Of a stretch of 64,000 bases of DNA, positions 8,929 through 18,483 are shown in pieces; the first letter of the stretch is position 1, and each line of letters opens with the position of its first letter. Location of the stretch: positions 141,501 to 205,500 of the forward strand of contig NZ_CP060092.1 of the NCBI RefSeq assembly GCF_014217335.1. The letters are read 5' to 3'. A model generated the notes under the pieces. That model did no database searches, had not been told where the DNA came from, and was given only the letters and a program-made list of their open reading frames with translations. The DNA is from Teredinibacter purpureus. Its GTDB lineage: Bacteria > Pseudomonadota > Gammaproteobacteria > Pseudomonadales > Cellvibrionaceae. Both the position numbers and the translations under genes were made by a program.

Positions 8929-9364
8929 CTATGCGCCCCATTATGGCGTAAAGCGCTTGTGATGAAGCTTCCGTGCTCAACTGAAAATGACGGCGATACC
9001 AGGCAAAGCCATCATAGTCGGCGTAGCCCTGATCTTCCCATTTCGACGGAACTACGAGCGTATCCCATGCGCTATCATCAAAATATGGCGCAGCCCATGC
9101 GGCGTTATCACCTGTCATAAAACGCCACCGTCCTTGTAAATCAACAATTTTATTATCGTTGTCATCAAGCACAAACGAAACAGATTGCGCAGCGTTATCC
9201 GCACTAAACAAATGCCATGTACCCCAAGAATCATCGCGCCCCGTAACGTTGCTAATCAAAGGCAAAAGCACATAGAAAAAGCCTAACAGGATGGCTGTAA
9301 AGGCCCCCGCATTACCGCACTTAGATTTGCGGTCTGACATTTTAAAAAAATGTTTTATATCCAT
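8840..9364 (-). pseudogene. 5' part of a frameshifted galactose-binding-domain protein
   Basis: The 174-aa frame has one N-terminal transmembrane or signal-anchor segment (AGAFTAILLGFFYVLLPLI) and then the first half of a galactose-binding-like beta-sandwich: LQGRWRFMTGDNAAW, WDTLVVPSKWEDQG, DGFAWYRRHFQL and GRIDDIDEVFINGHKIGG. The reading then leaves frame near 8870 and stops at 8840, while the matching continuation is found in the next frame. Comparing the two repeats places the shift between the PPN and YWL segments, consistent with one extra base. The ATG directly abuts the stop codon of the ribbon-helix-helix gene upstream, so the two are probably co-translated. Confidence 0.6.
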
Positions 9365-9553
9365 TTAGCTACCCTCGGGCTCTTCGGGCTTTGATTTGGC
9401 CTCAGAGCCTTTTCTACGATTGACCGCCTCTCTCAGTAGATACTCGATCTGTCCATTCACACTACGAAACTCCTGATGAGCCCACGCTTCAATTTCATTC
9501 CAAAGCTTGGGGTCAATACGCAGAGCAAATGATTTTCGTTTTGGACTGACCAT
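9365..9553 (-). CDS. Arc-like ribbon-helix-helix DNA-binding protein
   Basis: From the ATG at 9553 the product is 62 aa. FALRIDPKLWNEIEAWAHQE and SVNGQIEYLLREAVNRR form the short beta-strand plus two helices of an Arc/MetJ-type ribbon-helix-helix domain, followed by a charged tail. Such proteins bind operators as dimers. It lies 124 bases downstream of the SPFH-domain gene, and this pairing of an SPFH protein with an Arc-family protein is one I have seen in other gammaproteobacteria. A longer frame starting at a TTG at 9574 exists but adds no conserved residues. Likely an autoregulator or a regulator of the neighbouring genes; target unknown. Confidence 0.75.
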   Translation of the reverse strand: MVSPKRKSFALRIDPKLWNEIEAWAHQEFRSVNGQIEYLLREAVNRRKGSEAKSKPEEPEGS

Positions 9554-9644
9554 AAAAATGAGTACACCTGACAAATGTCTTAAAAAATTAATAGGCTTAC
9601 AGAGGCAGAAGGTCGTTCATATCCCAATAAGCGTCCATCAAACA

Positions 9645-9669
9645 GGTGAGGCCCGCTCTTTACCTCACC
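9645..9669 (-). terminator. Hairpin between SPFH and ribbon-helix-helix genes
   Basis: GGTGAGG / CCTCACC, a perfect 7-bp stem with an 11-base loop, lies just past the SPFH stop codon. There is no T run, so it could be a processing site or weak terminator that lowers expression of the downstream regulator. Confidence 0.35.
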
Positions 9670-9677
9670 CCTCTATC

Positions 9678-10577
9678 TTAATTGTACAAAGTACCAGTAT
9701 TCACAACGGGGTGTACATCCGACTCTGCACACAGTACAACTAACAGGTTGCTCACCATCGATGCTTTACGCTCAGCATCCAGCTCGACAACGCCGCGCTC
9801 AGCCAACTCATCTAGCGCCATTTCGACCATGCCTACCGCTCCTTGCACTATTTTCGCGCGAGCCGCTACTACCGCTTCTGCCTGCTGTCGTCTCAACATT
9901 ACTTGTGCAATTTCAGGTGCGTAAGCAAGATGGGTTAACCGTGCCTCATCCACCTCTATGCCGGCTTTACCTAAACGTTCTTGCAGCTCGTCTTGCAACG
10001 CTTTATTCACGGTGTCGGTTGCTGAACGCAGTACTAACTCGTCACTTTCTTCTTGATGATCGTACGCATATCGACTGGCTAAGTGTCTAACAGCAGATTC
10101 ACTTTGCACCGCTACATAATGCTCATAATCATCCACATCAAAAGTCGCTTGTGCGGTATCTCTTACGCGCCACACCACCACTATCGCAATTTCTATTGGG
10201 TTGCCGCGCTTATCGTTTACTTTCAAACGGTCACCATTAAGGTTACGAGCGCGTAGCGATATTTTTTGCACACGTGTTAGCGGGTTCCGCCAACGAAAAC
10301 CACTGTTATGAACGGAGCCTTTGTAAGCGCCGAATAAAATAAACAAGGCCGCGGTATTAGGCTGCAACGTAAACAAACCAGCAAAAATAAAAGCACCTGT
10401 CGCAGCTGACATTATCGCTAAAATAACAAGCAATGGCACACCCGTGCCCACCCCAAAACCAAAGCACACCAACCCCGTGACCACGGCCGCAACACCTACC
10501 AATAGCATTAGCCACCCGCTTTTCGCAATAATCCTTTGCTCTACGTTGAATGTAGAACCATTGTCTTGATTAGCCAT
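9678..10577 (-). CDS. SPFH domain membrane protein (stomatin/flotillin-like)
   Basis: From the ATG at 10577, which has a GGAGAT ribosome-binding site, the protein is 299 aa. Two hydrophobic helices lie near the N-terminus ([40 protein letters not shown]). They are followed by an SPFH (band 7) domain: [61 protein letters not shown], and a coiled-coil-like [20 protein letters not shown] helix followed by [12 protein letters not shown] proteins form large membrane rings or microdomain scaffolds, often controlling proteases or membrane quality. The C-terminus contains a short regulatory-like helix. A longer frame beginning upstream has no ribosome-binding site. Confidence 0.88.
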   Translation of the reverse strand: MANQDNGSTFNVEQRIIAKSGWLMLLVGVAAVVTGLVCFGFGVGTGVPLLVILAIMSAATGAFIFAGLFTLQPNTAALFILFGAYKGSVHNSGFRWRNPLTRVQKISLRARNLNGDRLKVNDKRGNPIEIAIVVVWRVRDTAQATFDVDDYEHYVAVQSESAVRHLASRYAYDHQEESDELVLRSATDTVNKALQDELQERLGKAGIEVDEARLTHLAYAPEIAQVMLRRQQAEAVVAARAKIVQGAVGMVEMALDELAERGVVELDAERKASMVSNLLVVLCAESDVHPVVNTGTLYN

Positions 10578-10806
10578 TTTCACATCTCCGGTTACCAATC
10601 GATACCAAAATGATATCACTTTGAGATCATCTGTCAATGTACACATTCCGGCTATCCATAGTCTCACCACAAAACCGGCAACTTAGGCGTCAATGAAAGG
10701 GCTGGAATACAGACTGTAAGCGATAAGACATAGCCCTCCGCAGCAGTCTTGGCGCTATGCGGTGGATTGGGTAAAAGAAAGAACGGAAAAGAAGAGTAAG
10801 AAAGCG

Positions 10807-11520
10807 CTACTCGGCCGCAGCACCAGGTATTAATACGTCAAACTGAAGGTACTCTGCCGCCAGGGCTGGCGTTGCATGATCTAACCATGGAACAAAGCCT
10901 AAATACGCATCGGGCAACAAGGCTTTTAACGTGTCGAGATTCTCTTGTACCACACTCATGTCAGGATCAACTTGAGTTGCCGCCCACCCCGCCACGCGAA
11001 GGCCGTCTCGCTGCACCGCCTCTAAGGTTAATAACGCATGGTTTAAACAGCCTAGTTTTAGACCAATTACAATAATCACGGGTAAGCCTAACGTTTTGGC
11101 AAAGTCTGCCGTGGTCTGATTGGGCGAGAGCGGTACACGCCAACCGCCAGCACCTTCAATAAAACACACATCGGCTTTTCCGCCTTTGGGCGACGGCATC
11201 ATGGCACCGCGCGTATAACCTACCAACGATTCAACCGACAAGCGCTTCTTCTCACGTGCGGCAGCAATATGTGGTGCCATCGCGTCGTTAAGTAACACGG
11301 GATTAACCTGACGGTAAGGAAGCTTTAACGAGGCCACCTGCTGAAGCTGTAATGCATCCTCATTCCGAATGCCGTCAGGGGTCTGAACACCGCCAGCCGC
11401 CAGCGGCTTTAGGCCCAATGTTTTATACCCTGCGTGGTTAGCGCATTCTATAAGCGCAGCCGTGATCAAGGTTTTTCCAGCGTCGGTATCCGTACCTGTC
11501 ACAAAAAAGGCGTGGCTCAT
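10807..11520 (-). CDS. bioD: Dethiobiotin synthase
   Basis: ATP-dependent dethiobiotin synthase (237 aa) closes the ureido ring of 7,8-diaminopelargonate with carbon dioxide, the penultimate step of biotin synthesis. The P-loop FVTGTDTDAGKT is at residues 6-17, followed by LGLKPLAAG, DVCFIEGAGGWRVPL and IIVIGLKLGCLNHALLT, all standard for BioD. Its ATG follows the bioHC stop codon with no gap, so translation is coupled. It is the last gene of the bioF-bioHC-bioD run; bioA is not in this window. Confidence 0.97.
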   Translation of the reverse strand: MSHAFFVTGTDTDAGKTLITAALIECANHAGYKTLGLKPLAAGGVQTPDGIRNEDALQLQQVASLKLPYRQVNPVLLNDAMAPHIAAAREKKRLSVESLVGYTRGAMMPSPKGGKADVCFIEGAGGWRVPLSPNQTTADFAKTLGLPVIIVIGLKLGCLNHALLTLEAVQRDGLRVAGWAATQVDPDMSVVQENLDTLKALLPDAYLGFVPWLDHATPALAAEYLQFDVLIPGAAAE

Positions 11521-13233
11521 TTAGGCTTTTCTCAAATATAAATAATAAACTTCATAGCGTGCAGGCAGCCCACGATCGGGATCTAGCCACGCGCTGTAGG
11601 CCTGCTGCAAACGGCTGAACGTACTGCGCCCCATTAGCCCTTGCTGCCGTCCTTCATTAATAGTGTGTGCCCCAATACCTTTAAGCTCACGCATTAAATC
11701 GATAACGTCATGGTAATACAGTACAGGCGTTTCAGATTTGTAGGCAACAATGGTAAAGCCCGCTTGTTCAGCGACTTCTTTGATGCTTTCCAACGGCATA
11801 AACTGGTTAACATGTGCAAATTCATCTACCTGTTGCCAAGCCGATTTTAATTCAAACAACGTCTCTGGCCCGAGTGTTGAAAACGCAAACCAGCCACTTG
11901 GTTTAAGCGCTCGATACACCTCCTCAAACAGCTGCTGAAGATTTTCACTCCACTGAACCGTTAAACTCGAAATACACCCATCAAAGGTGCCATCAACAAA
12001 CGGCAACGATTCCATATCACCGAGGTGCCACTGAATTTGCTCCCCCAAACCTAAGTCATCAAATTTTTGTTCGGCCTGCTCCAACATGCCTTCGGCGATA
12101 TCAAGCGCATGTATTCGACCTTCTGGTTGAGCGATAGCGGGAAATTCTTGCAGCATGCGCTCCATGCAATAACCGGTACCACAACCAAGGTCGAGCAACG
12201 TCTGGCCAACAGAATCATCCGTTCCTACGCTAAACTCCACCAGAGAATCGACCACACGTTTTTGCAGGCGCGCAAGCGTATCGTACTGCTTAGCGGCACT
12301 GCTAAAAGAATTAGCAATGCGTTTTTTACGCTGACTTAAACGCGAAGGCTGATGTTCTAAAAATGAATTAATCGCAGCCGCCACATGACGAGGATGACTT
12401 AAATGCGGGGCATGACCCGCGCCGGCAATGGTCTCTACCCAGTGGCTTGGCGCCAAGCGTTGCACCATTCTACTTGCACCAAAAGGCACGAGGGCATCGC
12501 CTTTACCAAAAATATGTAGGCCAGGCTGCGGCAAGGTACGCATAGCCGTGCGGTTGTCGATATCCGCCAAGTATCCCAACGATTGATGCCACGCTTGCTG
12601 CTGCTCTTCGGCATTAAAATCTTGGCCATTTTTCAGCAAATCACCTACCGTACGACGCTCGCTATCCCCCATTGTCTGTAACGCAAAAAACCGTTTAATG
12701 GTTGCGTCACTATCGCGCACAAAGCTCTCACAAAAATCCGTATAGGTTTCGGGCTCCATGGCATGCTTCCAAGGTCTTTTTCCCACACCCGCCGGAGACT
12801 CGTCGCGAACAAAACACGGGTTACTGGCTATGGTAATTAAACGACCTACTTTTTCTGGATGACGGCTCGCCAGTTGCGTAGCAATCATTCCGCCAAGGCT
12901 CCAGCCAATGAGCGTTGTGTTAGACGGAAGCTGTCGCGATAGTTGCAACAGTAGCTCTTCGCTATCAATAACACTCAAGTCGCGATTAAAACCGAAACCG
13001 GGCAAGTCAATAAAGACCATGTCGCGCTCGTCGCCAATGGCTTCCAGTAAGGTAGGTAAAAAAGAGTCCCACATGCGGCTGTCACAACCCCACCCATGCA
13101 AGAACACCAGTACAGAACGGTCGGCGATAGGGTTGGTGGGCGCCACTTCTTTTTTGCGCAACAATTTGGTGAGACTGTCATTAATAACAGTCGTGCTCTT
13201 TTCCGCGTTACCCGGCGTTTCTATATCAGTCAT
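11521..13233 (-). CDS. bioHC: Bifunctional BioH-BioC fusion
   Basis: The 570-aa protein joins two enzymes that act at the start of biotin synthesis. Residues about 35-295 are an alpha/beta hydrolase like BioH, which removes the methyl ester from pimeloyl-ACP methyl ester: VFLHGWGCDSRMW, the nucleophile elbow LIGWSLGGM, and the histidine in GAGHAPHLSHP. Residues about 300-570 are the SAM-dependent malonyl-ACP methyltransferase BioC: KKRIANSFSSAAKQYD, the SAM-binding LLDLGCGTGYC, ALDIAEGML and LTVQWSENL. Ribosome-binding site AGGA; it begins three bases after the bioF stop. Such BioHC fusions are known in Saccharophagus-type bacteria. Joining opposing activities ensures matched amounts of the step that masks and the step that unmasks the pimeloyl chain. 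Confidence 0.95.
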   Translation of the reverse strand: MTDIETPGNAEKSTTVINDSLTKLLRKKEVAPTNPIADRSVLVFLHGWGCDSRMWDSFLPTLLEAIGDERDMVFIDLPGFGFNRDLSVIDSEELLLQLSRQLPSNTTLIGWSLGGMIATQLASRHPEKVGRLITIASNPCFVRDESPAGVGKRPWKHAMEPETYTDFCESFVRDSDATIKRFFALQTMGDSERRTVGDLLKNGQDFNAEEQQQAWHQSLGYLADIDNRTAMRTLPQPGLHIFGKGDALVPFGASRMVQRLAPSHWVETIAGAGHAPHLSHPRHVAAAINSFLEHQPSRLSQRKKRIANSFSSAAKQYDTLARLQKRVVDSLVEFSVGTDDSVGQTLLDLGCGTGYCMERMLQEFPAIAQPEGRIHALDIAEGMLEQAEQKFDDLGLGEQIQWHLGDMESLPFVDGTFDGCISSLTVQWSENLQQLFEEVYRALKPSGWFAFSTLGPETLFELKSAWQQVDEFAHVNQFMPLESIKEVAEQAGFTIVAYKSETPVLYYHDVIDLMRELKGIGAHTINEGRQQGLMGRSTFSRLQQAYSAWLDPDRGLPARYEVYYLYLRKA

Positions 13234-13236
13234 ATG

Positions 13237-14409
13237 CTATTCCTGCTCTTGCGTCTGTGCGTAAGCAAAGGCTTCGAGTAGTTGGGCCACTTGTGATGGC
13301 GTGTGTTCTGCGGTGAACGTTACCCGCAATCGAGCAGTACCTTCCGGTACCGTCGGTGGACGTATCGCGCTAACCCAGCATCCTTTTGTGTGCAGGTGGC
13401 GGGCCATATTCAGCGCTTGCTGATCTCCTCCTACCATTACAGGCTGAATAGGGGAGTCAGAGTCCATAAGTGCCAGCCCTAATTGCGCACAACCTGCGCG
13501 AAACTGGACGATAAGCTGTTGTAAATGCTGGCGTTTTGCGTTGTTTTTACGCAACAGCGCTAAACTTTTACGTGTGGCTGCGGCGACAGCAGGCGGCAGT
13601 GCTGTGGTGTATATATACGAGCGTGAATACTGGATAAGGGTCTCGATTAGCACCTCACTTCCTGCGACAAACGCACCAAAAGTACCGAATGCCTTGCCCA
13701 GAGTACCAACCAATACCGGTACCTGGTGTTGATTCAAGCCAAAGAGTTCGACACTTCCTGCCCCCTCTTTGCCAAGACAGCCGAAACCATGGGCGTCATC
13801 TACCATCAACCAAGCACCATATTCAGCGGCTAATGTGGCCATGTCCGGCAGCGCGGCGAGATCGCCGTCCATACTGAACACCCCGTCGGTAACGATAAGC
13901 TTTCGTGCGTGTTTACTGGCTTGTAGACGCTTTTCGAGGTGGGCCATATCGCTGTGCGGGTATCGAGCAAAGTCGGCACGAGCCAAAAGGCCACCGTCAA
14001 TAAGGGAGGCGTGATTAAGCTTATCTTGCAACACTAAATCGCCCTTACCTACCAGCGCATTAATGACGCCTATATTGGCCATATAGCCAGTCGAAAATAA
14101 CAGCGCACGCTCACGGCCCGTAAAGGCGGCGAGTTCTTCTTCGAGCTTATGGTGTTCTTCACTGTGGCCATTGACCAAATGTGAGGCTCCACTGCCCACC
14201 CCCCATTGTCCTGCACCGTGTTGTAGAGCGGCTATCACTTCGGGGTGATTGGCTAGACCGAGGTAGTCGTTGCTGCAAAAATTTAACAACTCTACGCCAT
14301 TCTCTTGAATAACCGCCGACTGAGGAGATTCCACCACGCGGCGCGAACGGTAGCGATGTTGGTCACGACGCTCTTCGAGCTGTGGTTTTAAGGTTTTGTC
14401 TAGATTCAA
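13237..14409 (-). CDS. bioF: 8-amino-7-oxononanoate synthase
   Basis: This PLP enzyme (about 390 aa) condenses pimeloyl-ACP with alanine. Motifs: [52 protein letters not shown] and the PLP-lysine motif [16 protein letters not shown]. There is no ATG near the expected start. A TTG at 14409 has a GAGG ribosome-binding site six bases upstream and gives the normal length; another TTG at 14421 is possible. It heads the bioF-bioHC-bioD run and is separated from bioB by a hairpin, so a second promoter or partial read-through from bioB is likely. Confidence 0.95.
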   Translation of the reverse strand: MNLDKTLKPQLEERRDQHRYRSRRVVESPQSAVIQENGVELLNFCSNDYLGLANHPEVIAALQHGAGQWGVGSGASHLVNGHSEEHHKLEEELAAFTGRERALLFSTGYMANIGVINALVGKGDLVLQDKLNHASLIDGGLLARADFARYPHSDMAHLEKRLQASKHARKLIVTDGVFSMDGDLAALPDMATLAAEYGAWLMVDDAHGFGCLGKEGAGSVELFGLNQHQVPVLVGTLGKAFGTFGAFVAGSEVLIETLIQYSRSYIYTTALPPAVAAATRKSLALLRKNNAKRQHLQQLIVQFRAGCAQLGLALMDSDSPIQPVMVGGDQQALNMARHLHTKGCWVSAIRPPTVPEGTARLRVTFTAEHTPSQVAQLLEAFAYAQTQEQE

Positions 14410-14515
14410 GGAGAGCCTCAATTAACTAGTTTTTTGAACTGGCACAGAGGCTGAGGGCGTAAACGGAGTGATTGCATCTAAAACCCTCGACCTTAGGAAG
14501 GCAGAGGATTTATAA

Positions 14516-14535
14516 AGAGCCCCGGCTCGGGCTCT
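14516..14535 (-). terminator. Hairpin between bioB and bioF
   Basis: AGAGCCC / GGGCTCT with a 6-base loop lies 40 bases after the bioB stop. The following minus-strand bases are only moderately T-rich, so this could reduce rather than abolish read-through into bioF. Confidence 0.5.
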
Positions 14536-14574
14536 CGCCATTGCGCCATTGTCAGATCACACTACAAGCCAAGC

Positions 14575-15630
14575 TTAATTCGCCGCATCGTAAAAAAACT
14601 GGTCCATCTTCGCTTCTACTATTTGGTCGGCAATCGCCTCATTTTGCTCTTGCTCTGTGTGCAGCTCTTCGCGAGATTCAGGTTTAATGCCCAAGCGGCT
14701 GAACAGCTGCATATCTTTGTTCGCTTCGGGGTTAGGAGTAGTGAGCAGTTTTTCGCCATAAAAAATGGAATTGGCACCGGCCAAGAATGCCAACGCTTGC
14801 ATTTGATCATTCATATCTTCCCTGCCTGCCGACAACCGAACATGCGATGCAGGCATTAACAGGCGCGCTACGGCTACGGTGCGAATAAAATCAAATGGGT
14901 CTAAATCGGCTTGCTCTGCCAAGGGCGTACCCTCAACCTTTACCAACATGTTAATCGGCACCGATTCTGGGTGCTCTTTCATATTCGCCAGCTCTAGTAA
15001 TAAGCCCACGCGATCGTTTTCTTCCTCGCCCATACCTACAATGCCGCCACAGCACACTTTCATGCCCGCCGAACGAACATTGTCCAGGGTGTCTAGTCGG
15101 TCCTGATAAATACGGGTAGTAATGATGCTGTCGTAAAATTCTGGCGAGGTATCAAGATTGTGGTTGTAGTAATCCAACCCTGCGTCGCTTAGCTCAGTCG
15201 CCTGCTCGGCAGATAACATTCCCAGCGTCATGCAGGTTTCCATGCCCATGTCTTTTACGCCCTTTACCATGGAGGTGACATACTGCATATCTTTCGCTTT
15301 AGGGGAACGCCAAGCGGCCCCCATACAAAATCGCGTAGCACCACTGGCTTTAGCCGCTTTAGCTTCTTCCAATACTTTCTCTACCGCCATCAACTTTTCA
15401 CGCTCTAGGCCGGTATCATAACGAGCGCTTTGTGGGCAATAGGCACAATCTTCAGGGCAAGCGCCCGTCTTAATTGAGCAGAGCGTGCTAACTTGTACTT
15501 CATTGGGGTTAAAATGCTGGCGATGCACCAGCTGGGCCTGGAAAAGTAGATCGTTAAAGGGCAGATCAAACAATTGCTGCACTTCAGCACGTTTCCAATT
15601 GTTGCGAAGAGTATTAGCGGCTACGTTCAT
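14575..15630 (-). CDS. bioB: Biotin synthase
   Basis: Radical-SAM enzyme (351 aa) that inserts sulphur into dethiobiotin. The 4Fe-4S motif [20 protein letters not shown] is present, followed by [12 protein letters not shown] and [11 protein letters not shown] (cluster region), [23 protein letters not shown], and [15 protein letters not shown]. The ATG at 15630 is chosen because GAGGAA lies just upstream and the length then matches BioB; the longer frame would run into the BirA-like operator. Gene order bioB-bioF-bioHC-bioD is usual for this group, and repression by biotinylated BirA is expected. Confidence 0.97.
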   Translation of the reverse strand: MNVAANTLRNNWKRAEVQQLFDLPFNDLLFQAQLVHRQHFNPNEVQVSTLCSIKTGACPEDCAYCPQSARYDTGLEREKLMAVEKVLEEAKAAKASGATRFCMGAAWRSPKAKDMQYVTSMVKGVKDMGMETCMTLGMLSAEQATELSDAGLDYYNHNLDTSPEFYDSIITTRIYQDRLDTLDNVRSAGMKVCCGGIVGMGEEENDRVGLLLELANMKEHPESVPINMLVKVEGTPLAEQADLDPFDFIRTVAVARLLMPASHVRLSAGREDMNDQMQALAFLAGANSIFYGEKLLTTPNPEANKDMQLFSRLGIKPESREELHTEQEQNEAIADQIVEAKMDQFFYDAAN

Positions 15631-15692
15631 AGGGTTCCTCACGCTAGCTAAGTCGGTTTCCAAAGGCGGACAATAAAGACGAGAGGGCTTAG

Positions 15693-15725
15693 TTGTCAAC
15701 CTGAAAGCCATTTTAAAGTTTACAA
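15693..15725. promoter_or_regulatory. BirA-type biotin operator
   Basis: TTGTCAACC, 15 bases, then AGTTTACAA. The proteobacterial BirA operator is TTGTAAACC-(14-15 bases)-GGTTTACAA, so 16 of 18 half-site positions agree. It lies 62 bases upstream of the bioB ATG and within the bioB-comF divergent region, which is where biotin-BirA should repress. Confidence 0.85.
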
Positions 15726-15755
15726 CTCAGTGCGACTAGCACATGGATCAAGCGA

Positions 15756-16463
15756 GTGACATTTCACAAGACTATTCAACAAGCGCTTCAGAAGACTCTT
15801 AGCCTACTGCTGCCCAACCATTGCCTTTTATGCGATGACCCCTGCTCTGATGCGCTTTGCGAGCAGTGTCAAAGAGATCTCCCTACCCTTGTGCTCTCTT
15901 GCGAGATTTGCTCTGTACCCCTAACGGCCACCGGTATTTGCGGCGAATGCCAACAGCACAAGCCAAGCTACGATGCGAGTGTTATTCCCTTTTTGTATGC
16001 CGGTCATCTACCAACACTCATCAATCAATTTAAACACCGAGGCCAGAGACGCGTCGGCACACTACTCACAAGCATGCTAGAAAACTCACTAGCTAAAACC
16101 TCCGACAAACCAGATCTTCTCGTTCCAGTGCCATTACACTGGCGGCACTTAGCCTTACGTGGTTTTAATCAATCAGAGATTATCGCGCAACAACTGTCAA
16201 AACAAACCGCCATCCCGCTTGCACACCCGCTCAAAAAACGTCGTGCAACACGCCACCAACAACAATTAACCCGTAAACAACGCCTCGCCAATAATCGGCA
16301 CGCCTTCTACCTGAAGCAAGCGTGCTCTGTGAGACACGTAGGCTTGGTTGACGACGTTGTTACAACCGGCGCAACCGCTGAAATTCTCGCGCAAATGCTA
16401 AAACGTAATGGTGTCGATAAAATTACGGTTTGCGCGCTCGCTCGAACCCCAAAGCAGCAATAA
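15756..16463 (+). CDS. ComF family phosphoribosyltransferase-like protein
   Basis: The 235-aa protein has an N-terminal zinc-ribbon-like region with four CxxC-type pairs (LLCDDPCSDALCEQCQ; SCEICSVPLTATGICGEC), then LLVPVPLHWRHLALRGFNQS and the PRPP-binding loop VGLVDDVVTTGATAE near the C-terminus. This is the ComF family, linked to DNA uptake in naturally competent bacteria and also called GntX. The start is a GTG; no in-frame ATG is available. It is transcribed divergently from bioB, a neighbourhood conserved in many gammaproteobacteria. Confidence 0.9.
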   Translation: MTFHKTIQQALQKTLSLLLPNHCLLCDDPCSDALCEQCQRDLPTLVLSCEICSVPLTATGICGECQQHKPSYDASVIPFLYAGHLPTLINQFKHRGQRRVGTLLTSMLENSLAKTSDKPDLLVPVPLHWRHLALRGFNQSEIIAQQLSKQTAIPLAHPLKKRRATRHQQQLTRKQRLANNRHAFYLKQACSVRHVGLVDDVVTTGATAEILAQMLKRNGVDKITVCALARTPKQQ

Positions 16464-16577
16464 CAGCCCAATAGTTTGATCTTGACAAGCAATTAACAAA
16501 TACATAACACAATACCGTTGCGTATACCCTCTGCAGGGTCAATAATTGTACGAACCATATCGCCTCAGGCTGCGCGC

Positions 16578-18425
16578 ATGATTCCACGCTCATCGATCTC
16601 GACATCACTCAAGAAAGCGAACCTCACCGATATTTGTGCCACCGCTCTACTTGTCATCGCTAGCTCCGTTCTACTCGGGTGGGCACTAGAATACAAACCT
16701 CTCACCTCTTTTTCTTGGCAATCCGATTTGCCCACAATGAAAGGCAATACGGCCATTAGTTTTTTAATGCTTGGGATGGGGCTATTGGGCTTACGGCGTG
16801 GCTATCAACCTTTAGTAACATTTTGCGCGGCGTGTATTTTACTGGTTGCTGGTAGCGCTCAAATAGAATATTTTTTCGATGTTAACCTCGGCATTAACGA
16901 CATTTTCTTCGACGACAAATGGTCATTGCGTAATCACGGCAGAATGTCCCTCGCTTCAGCCACAGGTTTTTGCATTGCCTCCGTACTACTGGTTAGCCAT
17001 GACGCGCTTTCAGAAGAACACCCCCAGCTGTATAGCGTGCTCGTGCTCATCTTTTTGGCTGAACCCTTAATCGCCATAAATATCTATACCGCAAATATGG
17101 AATCTATTATTCGTCTTTCGTTTTTTTCATCTTATAGCTTACCTACCACCATCGCCTTCATGCTATTTATTATCGGGTTAATCGGAATAACCAAAACCGG
17201 AATGTGCGGCCTACTACACAGTAAAGATAGTGCGGCTCAAATGTTTAGAGTGTGCCTTCTTACTCTAGCGCTAGGGGTTCTTATTTTTAGCGCAGCGCTC
17301 AGCGCCCTTATCAAAATGCATTACCTTAATTCCAGCCTCGCCACAGCGCTCTTCAACACAGCGCTACTTCTGTTAATGCTCTTTTTAATGAGCCGCAGCC
17401 ACCAGAGGTTGCAATTAGCACCGGTTATATCCGCTAGCACTGCAGAAAAGCTCAGTTTTGGCGTGCACGAAAAAGCCTTAATCGAAGTATTAAGCGCTTC
17501 GGATGACGGCATTCTTCTCGTTGATCAACGCAGGCGCATACTCACTGTAAACGAGGGTACTACGCGTATATTCGGTTGGGCGCCGGAGGATCTGGTAGGC
17601 AAGCCAATTGAACATCTTGTTCCCGAGCGATTCCGTAAAAGTGATGCCGCACAGTTTCACGATTTTCTCCTCTCAAATGAGCGCTGCCGAAATTTTGATA
17701 CCCGCGGAAAAGCTTTAGGGCTCACCCAGCGGGGTCACGAAAAGGCGCTTGCTATCTCGCTTTATAAATGTAAAAAAATATCCAGCAAAGGCAACACGGA
17801 AGACTTGCACGTACTCAATGATGACGGCGTTGCGCCAGTTATTAGCAGTGAAAACATTGTTTATGTGGCCGCGATATTTCGAGAACTCAGTGGATTGGAA
17901 ACCGAAATAGCAGATTTCAATAGCCGGCATTTCATTGATAGGCTCACAGGGCTGCCAAACCACCAAGAGTTTTTACGTTATTGCCGGCAATTTTCCGAAT
18001 ATGACCCCCGTAAAAGTGATCATTTTCTCAGCATTCTAGTCATCGATCTCGACAATCTAAAACGCGTAAACGAACGTTATGATCGAGAATTTGGCGATAG
18101 GGTACTTCAAACCATCACCACCACACTGAAGCATCGCCTTCGCACCACGGACAAATTATTTCGCAACCTGAAAGACGAGTTCATCCTCATTTCCGTCAAT
18201 ACGCCCCTAAACGAAGCCGAGTTAATGGCCGAACGTATGCGCACCTCGGTAAAAGTGTCGCCCACCAAGCTGGATGGAAAGAATATATATGTCACCTGCT
18301 CTATTGGTGTAAGCGCCACCAACAAAAGAGATCTAAATTTAAAGACCTGCGTAAACCAGCTCATCACATATCTACATGAAACCCGTGAAGGCGAAAGAGA
18401 CCACGTAAAAACCCTCTCCGCATAA
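16578..18425 (+). CDS. Membrane PAS-GGDEF-like protein, degenerate active site
   Basis: From the ATG at 16578 the protein is 615 aa. The N-terminal 280 residues hold about eight hydrophobic segments, forming a membrane sensor domain. A PAS domain follows (IEVLSASDDGILLVDQRRRI, IFGWAPEDLVGKPIEHLVP). The last 180 residues are a diguanylate-cyclase fold: DRLTGLPNHQEFLRYCRQF, LVIDLDNLKRVNERYDREFG and IYVTCSIGVSA. The signature GG(D/E)EF is replaced by NLKDEF, losing both glycines needed for GTP positioning. It is therefore probably not an active cyclase, though it might bind GTP or c-di-GMP. An earlier TTG at 16518 is an alternative start. Confidence 0.85.
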   Translation: MIPRSSISTSLKKANLTDICATALLVIASSVLLGWALEYKPLTSFSWQSDLPTMKGNTAISFLMLGMGLLGLRRGYQPLVTFCAACILLVAGSAQIEYFFDVNLGINDIFFDDKWSLRNHGRMSLASATGFCIASVLLVSHDALSEEHPQLYSVLVLIFLAEPLIAINIYTANMESIIRLSFFSSYSLPTTIAFMLFIIGLIGITKTGMCGLLHSKDSAAQMFRVCLLTLALGVLIFSAALSALIKMHYLNSSLATALFNTALLLLMLFLMSRSHQRLQLAPVISASTAEKLSFGVHEKALIEVLSASDDGILLVDQRRRILTVNEGTTRIFGWAPEDLVGKPIEHLVPERFRKSDAAQFHDFLLSNERCRNFDTRGKALGLTQRGHEKALAISLYKCKKISSKGNTEDLHVLNDDGVAPVISSENIVYVAAIFRELSGLETEIADFNSRHFIDRLTGLPNHQEFLRYCRQFSEYDPRKSDHFLSILVIDLDNLKRVNERYDREFGDRVLQTITTTLKHRLRTTDKLFRNLKDEFILISVNTPLNEAELMAERMRTSVKVSPTKLDGKNIYVTCSIGVSATNKRDLNLKTCVNQLITYLHETREGERDHVKTLSA

Positions 18426-18483
18426 CTTATTCCTTCTGCGGGTTTCAGCCAATATAGTTGCCCGCTGGCTTCGCTTTGCTTGT

